Assembly: GCF_004331345.1 (NCBI RefSeq)
Contig: NZ_SJJZ01000001.1
Location: forward strand, 2,170,001-2,234,000
From: Kribbella soli
Lineage (GTDB): Bacteria; Actinomycetota; Actinomycetes; Propionibacteriales; Kribbellaceae
DNA length: 64,000 nucleotides
Direction of reading: 5' to 3'
The notes beneath the pieces were generated by a model. It did not search any database and was not told where the DNA came from. It worked only from the letters and a program-made list of their open reading frames with translations. Of the stretch, positions 63,579-64,000 are shown in pieces. The position numbers and the translations under genes are program-made. Position 1 is the stretch's first letter, and the number at the start of each line of letters is the position of its first letter.

Positions 63579-64000
63579 ATGTCGACCTGGAGTGTGCCTG
63601 AGCGGGTTGAGCCGCCGAACAATCCGGTCGACGAGCGGGCCGCGCTCGAAGATCGTCTCGAGTTCCAGCGCACGACGTTGCTGCTGAAGTGCGGCGGGCT
63701 GACGCCGGAACAACTCGTGCTGCGGTCGGTGCCGCCGTCCGCGATGTCGCTGCTCGGCCTGGTTCGGCATCTGTCCGGAGTCGAGGCCTGGTTCCATGAG
63801 TACGACGGCCAACCGGATCACCTGTACTTCTGGGACTACGTGCCCGGGGCAGCGAAGGGATTCGATGCCGACCCCTCGCGTGCCGCCGACGACCTGGCCA
63901 GCTATCAAGCGAGTGTCGCCCGGTCGCGTGCCGCCGTCGCAGGTCTCGGTCTCGACGCGATCAGCCCGGGTGAGGACTACACGCTGCGGTGGATCTACCT
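63579..64000 (+). CDS. DinB family protein (DUF664), truncated by window end
   Basis: The frame is open from ATG 63579 to the window end (140 residues). It has ERVEPPNNPVDERAALEDRLEFQRTTLLLKCGGLTPEQLVLRSVPPSAMSLLGLVRHLSGVEAWFHE, the DUF664/DinB four-helix pattern in which the HL histidine binds metal in mycothiol- or bacillithiol-dependent enzymes. YFWDYVPGA and SYQASVARSRAAVAGLGLDAI follow. A longer leftward frame over the same bases is a shadow. Confidence 0.85.
   Translation, partial: MSTWSVPERVEPPNNPVDERAALEDRLEFQRTTLLLKCGGLTPEQLVLRSVPPSAMSLLGLVRHLSGVEAWFHEYDGQPDHLYFWDYVPGAAKGFDADPSRAADDLASYQASVARSRAAVAGLGLDAISPGEDYTLRWIY

Overview
The window is high-GC actinobacterial DNA with many GTG starts and tightly overlapping operons. 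It spans the replication origin and most of the conserved origin-proximal gene set. The gene order (pcnA / DUF6049 / murJ / pseudokinase / sigM / rsmA / trxB / trxA / cwlM ... parB-parA-rsmG-jag-yidC-yidD-rnpA-rpmH / dnaA-dnaN-gnd-recF-dciA ... gyrB-gyrA-DUF3566-tRNA-Ile-DLW39-tRNA-Ala), together with the codon usage, suggests Nocardioidaceae, most likely a Kribbella-like organism. That genus call is inference from gene content and was not searched.

1-12.4 kb is accessory. It holds a fatty-acid/acyl-CoA cluster (histidine phosphatase, APH-like kinase, SDR, acyl-CoA dehydrogenase) divergent from a TetR regulator. Next come an M81 metallopeptidase and a LacI regulator divergent from a secreted GH30 glycosidase with a discoidin-like tail, then an amidase, a GNAT, a YgjV-type membrane protein, a class IV aminotransferase and a Uma2 nuclease-like protein.

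12.4-23.8 kb is the cell-envelope and redox block. It runs from the CCA-adding enzyme, divergent from DUF6049, through murJ, a membrane pseudokinase, sigM with its zinc anti-sigma factor, and trxB-trxA behind a near-perfect SigR-type promoter, to cwlM. 23.8-33.6 kb is mixed: a secreted protein, a VOC protein, an MMPL exporter divergent from a PadR repressor with two operator repeats, small membrane proteins, a GNAT, a PLP aminotransferase, a D-Ala-D-Ala ligase homologue, SURF1 and DUF3817.

33.6-34.9 kb has no credible gene. It carries a degenerate 120-bp duplication, eight in-register 20-bp repeats, a 26-bp RNA-type hairpin that shares the repeat core, and a variant parS inside a 24-bp palindrome. 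34.9-41.7 kb is a leftward series: a RibD-C protein, parB, parA, rsmG, jag, yidC, yidD, rnpA and rpmH. It has three perfect parS cores, two of them inside coding sequence.

41.7-45.8 kb is the origin. DnaA-box clusters lie on both sides of dnaA, and dnaA itself carries an exceptional Pro/Gln-rich N-terminal extension of about 470 residues. 45.8-59.2 kb has dnaN, gnd, recF, dciA, a membrane protein, three translationally coupled paralogue-like membrane-anchored proteins on the opposite strand, gyrB, gyrA, DUF3566 and two tRNAs flanking the small DLW-39 gene. 59.2-64 kb is accessory. It includes a 17-nt copy of the tRNA-Ala 3' end about 2 kb from the tRNA (possible attachment-site remnant), an ECF42-type sigma factor with two YCII (DGPF) genes, and a truncated DinB/DUF664 gene.
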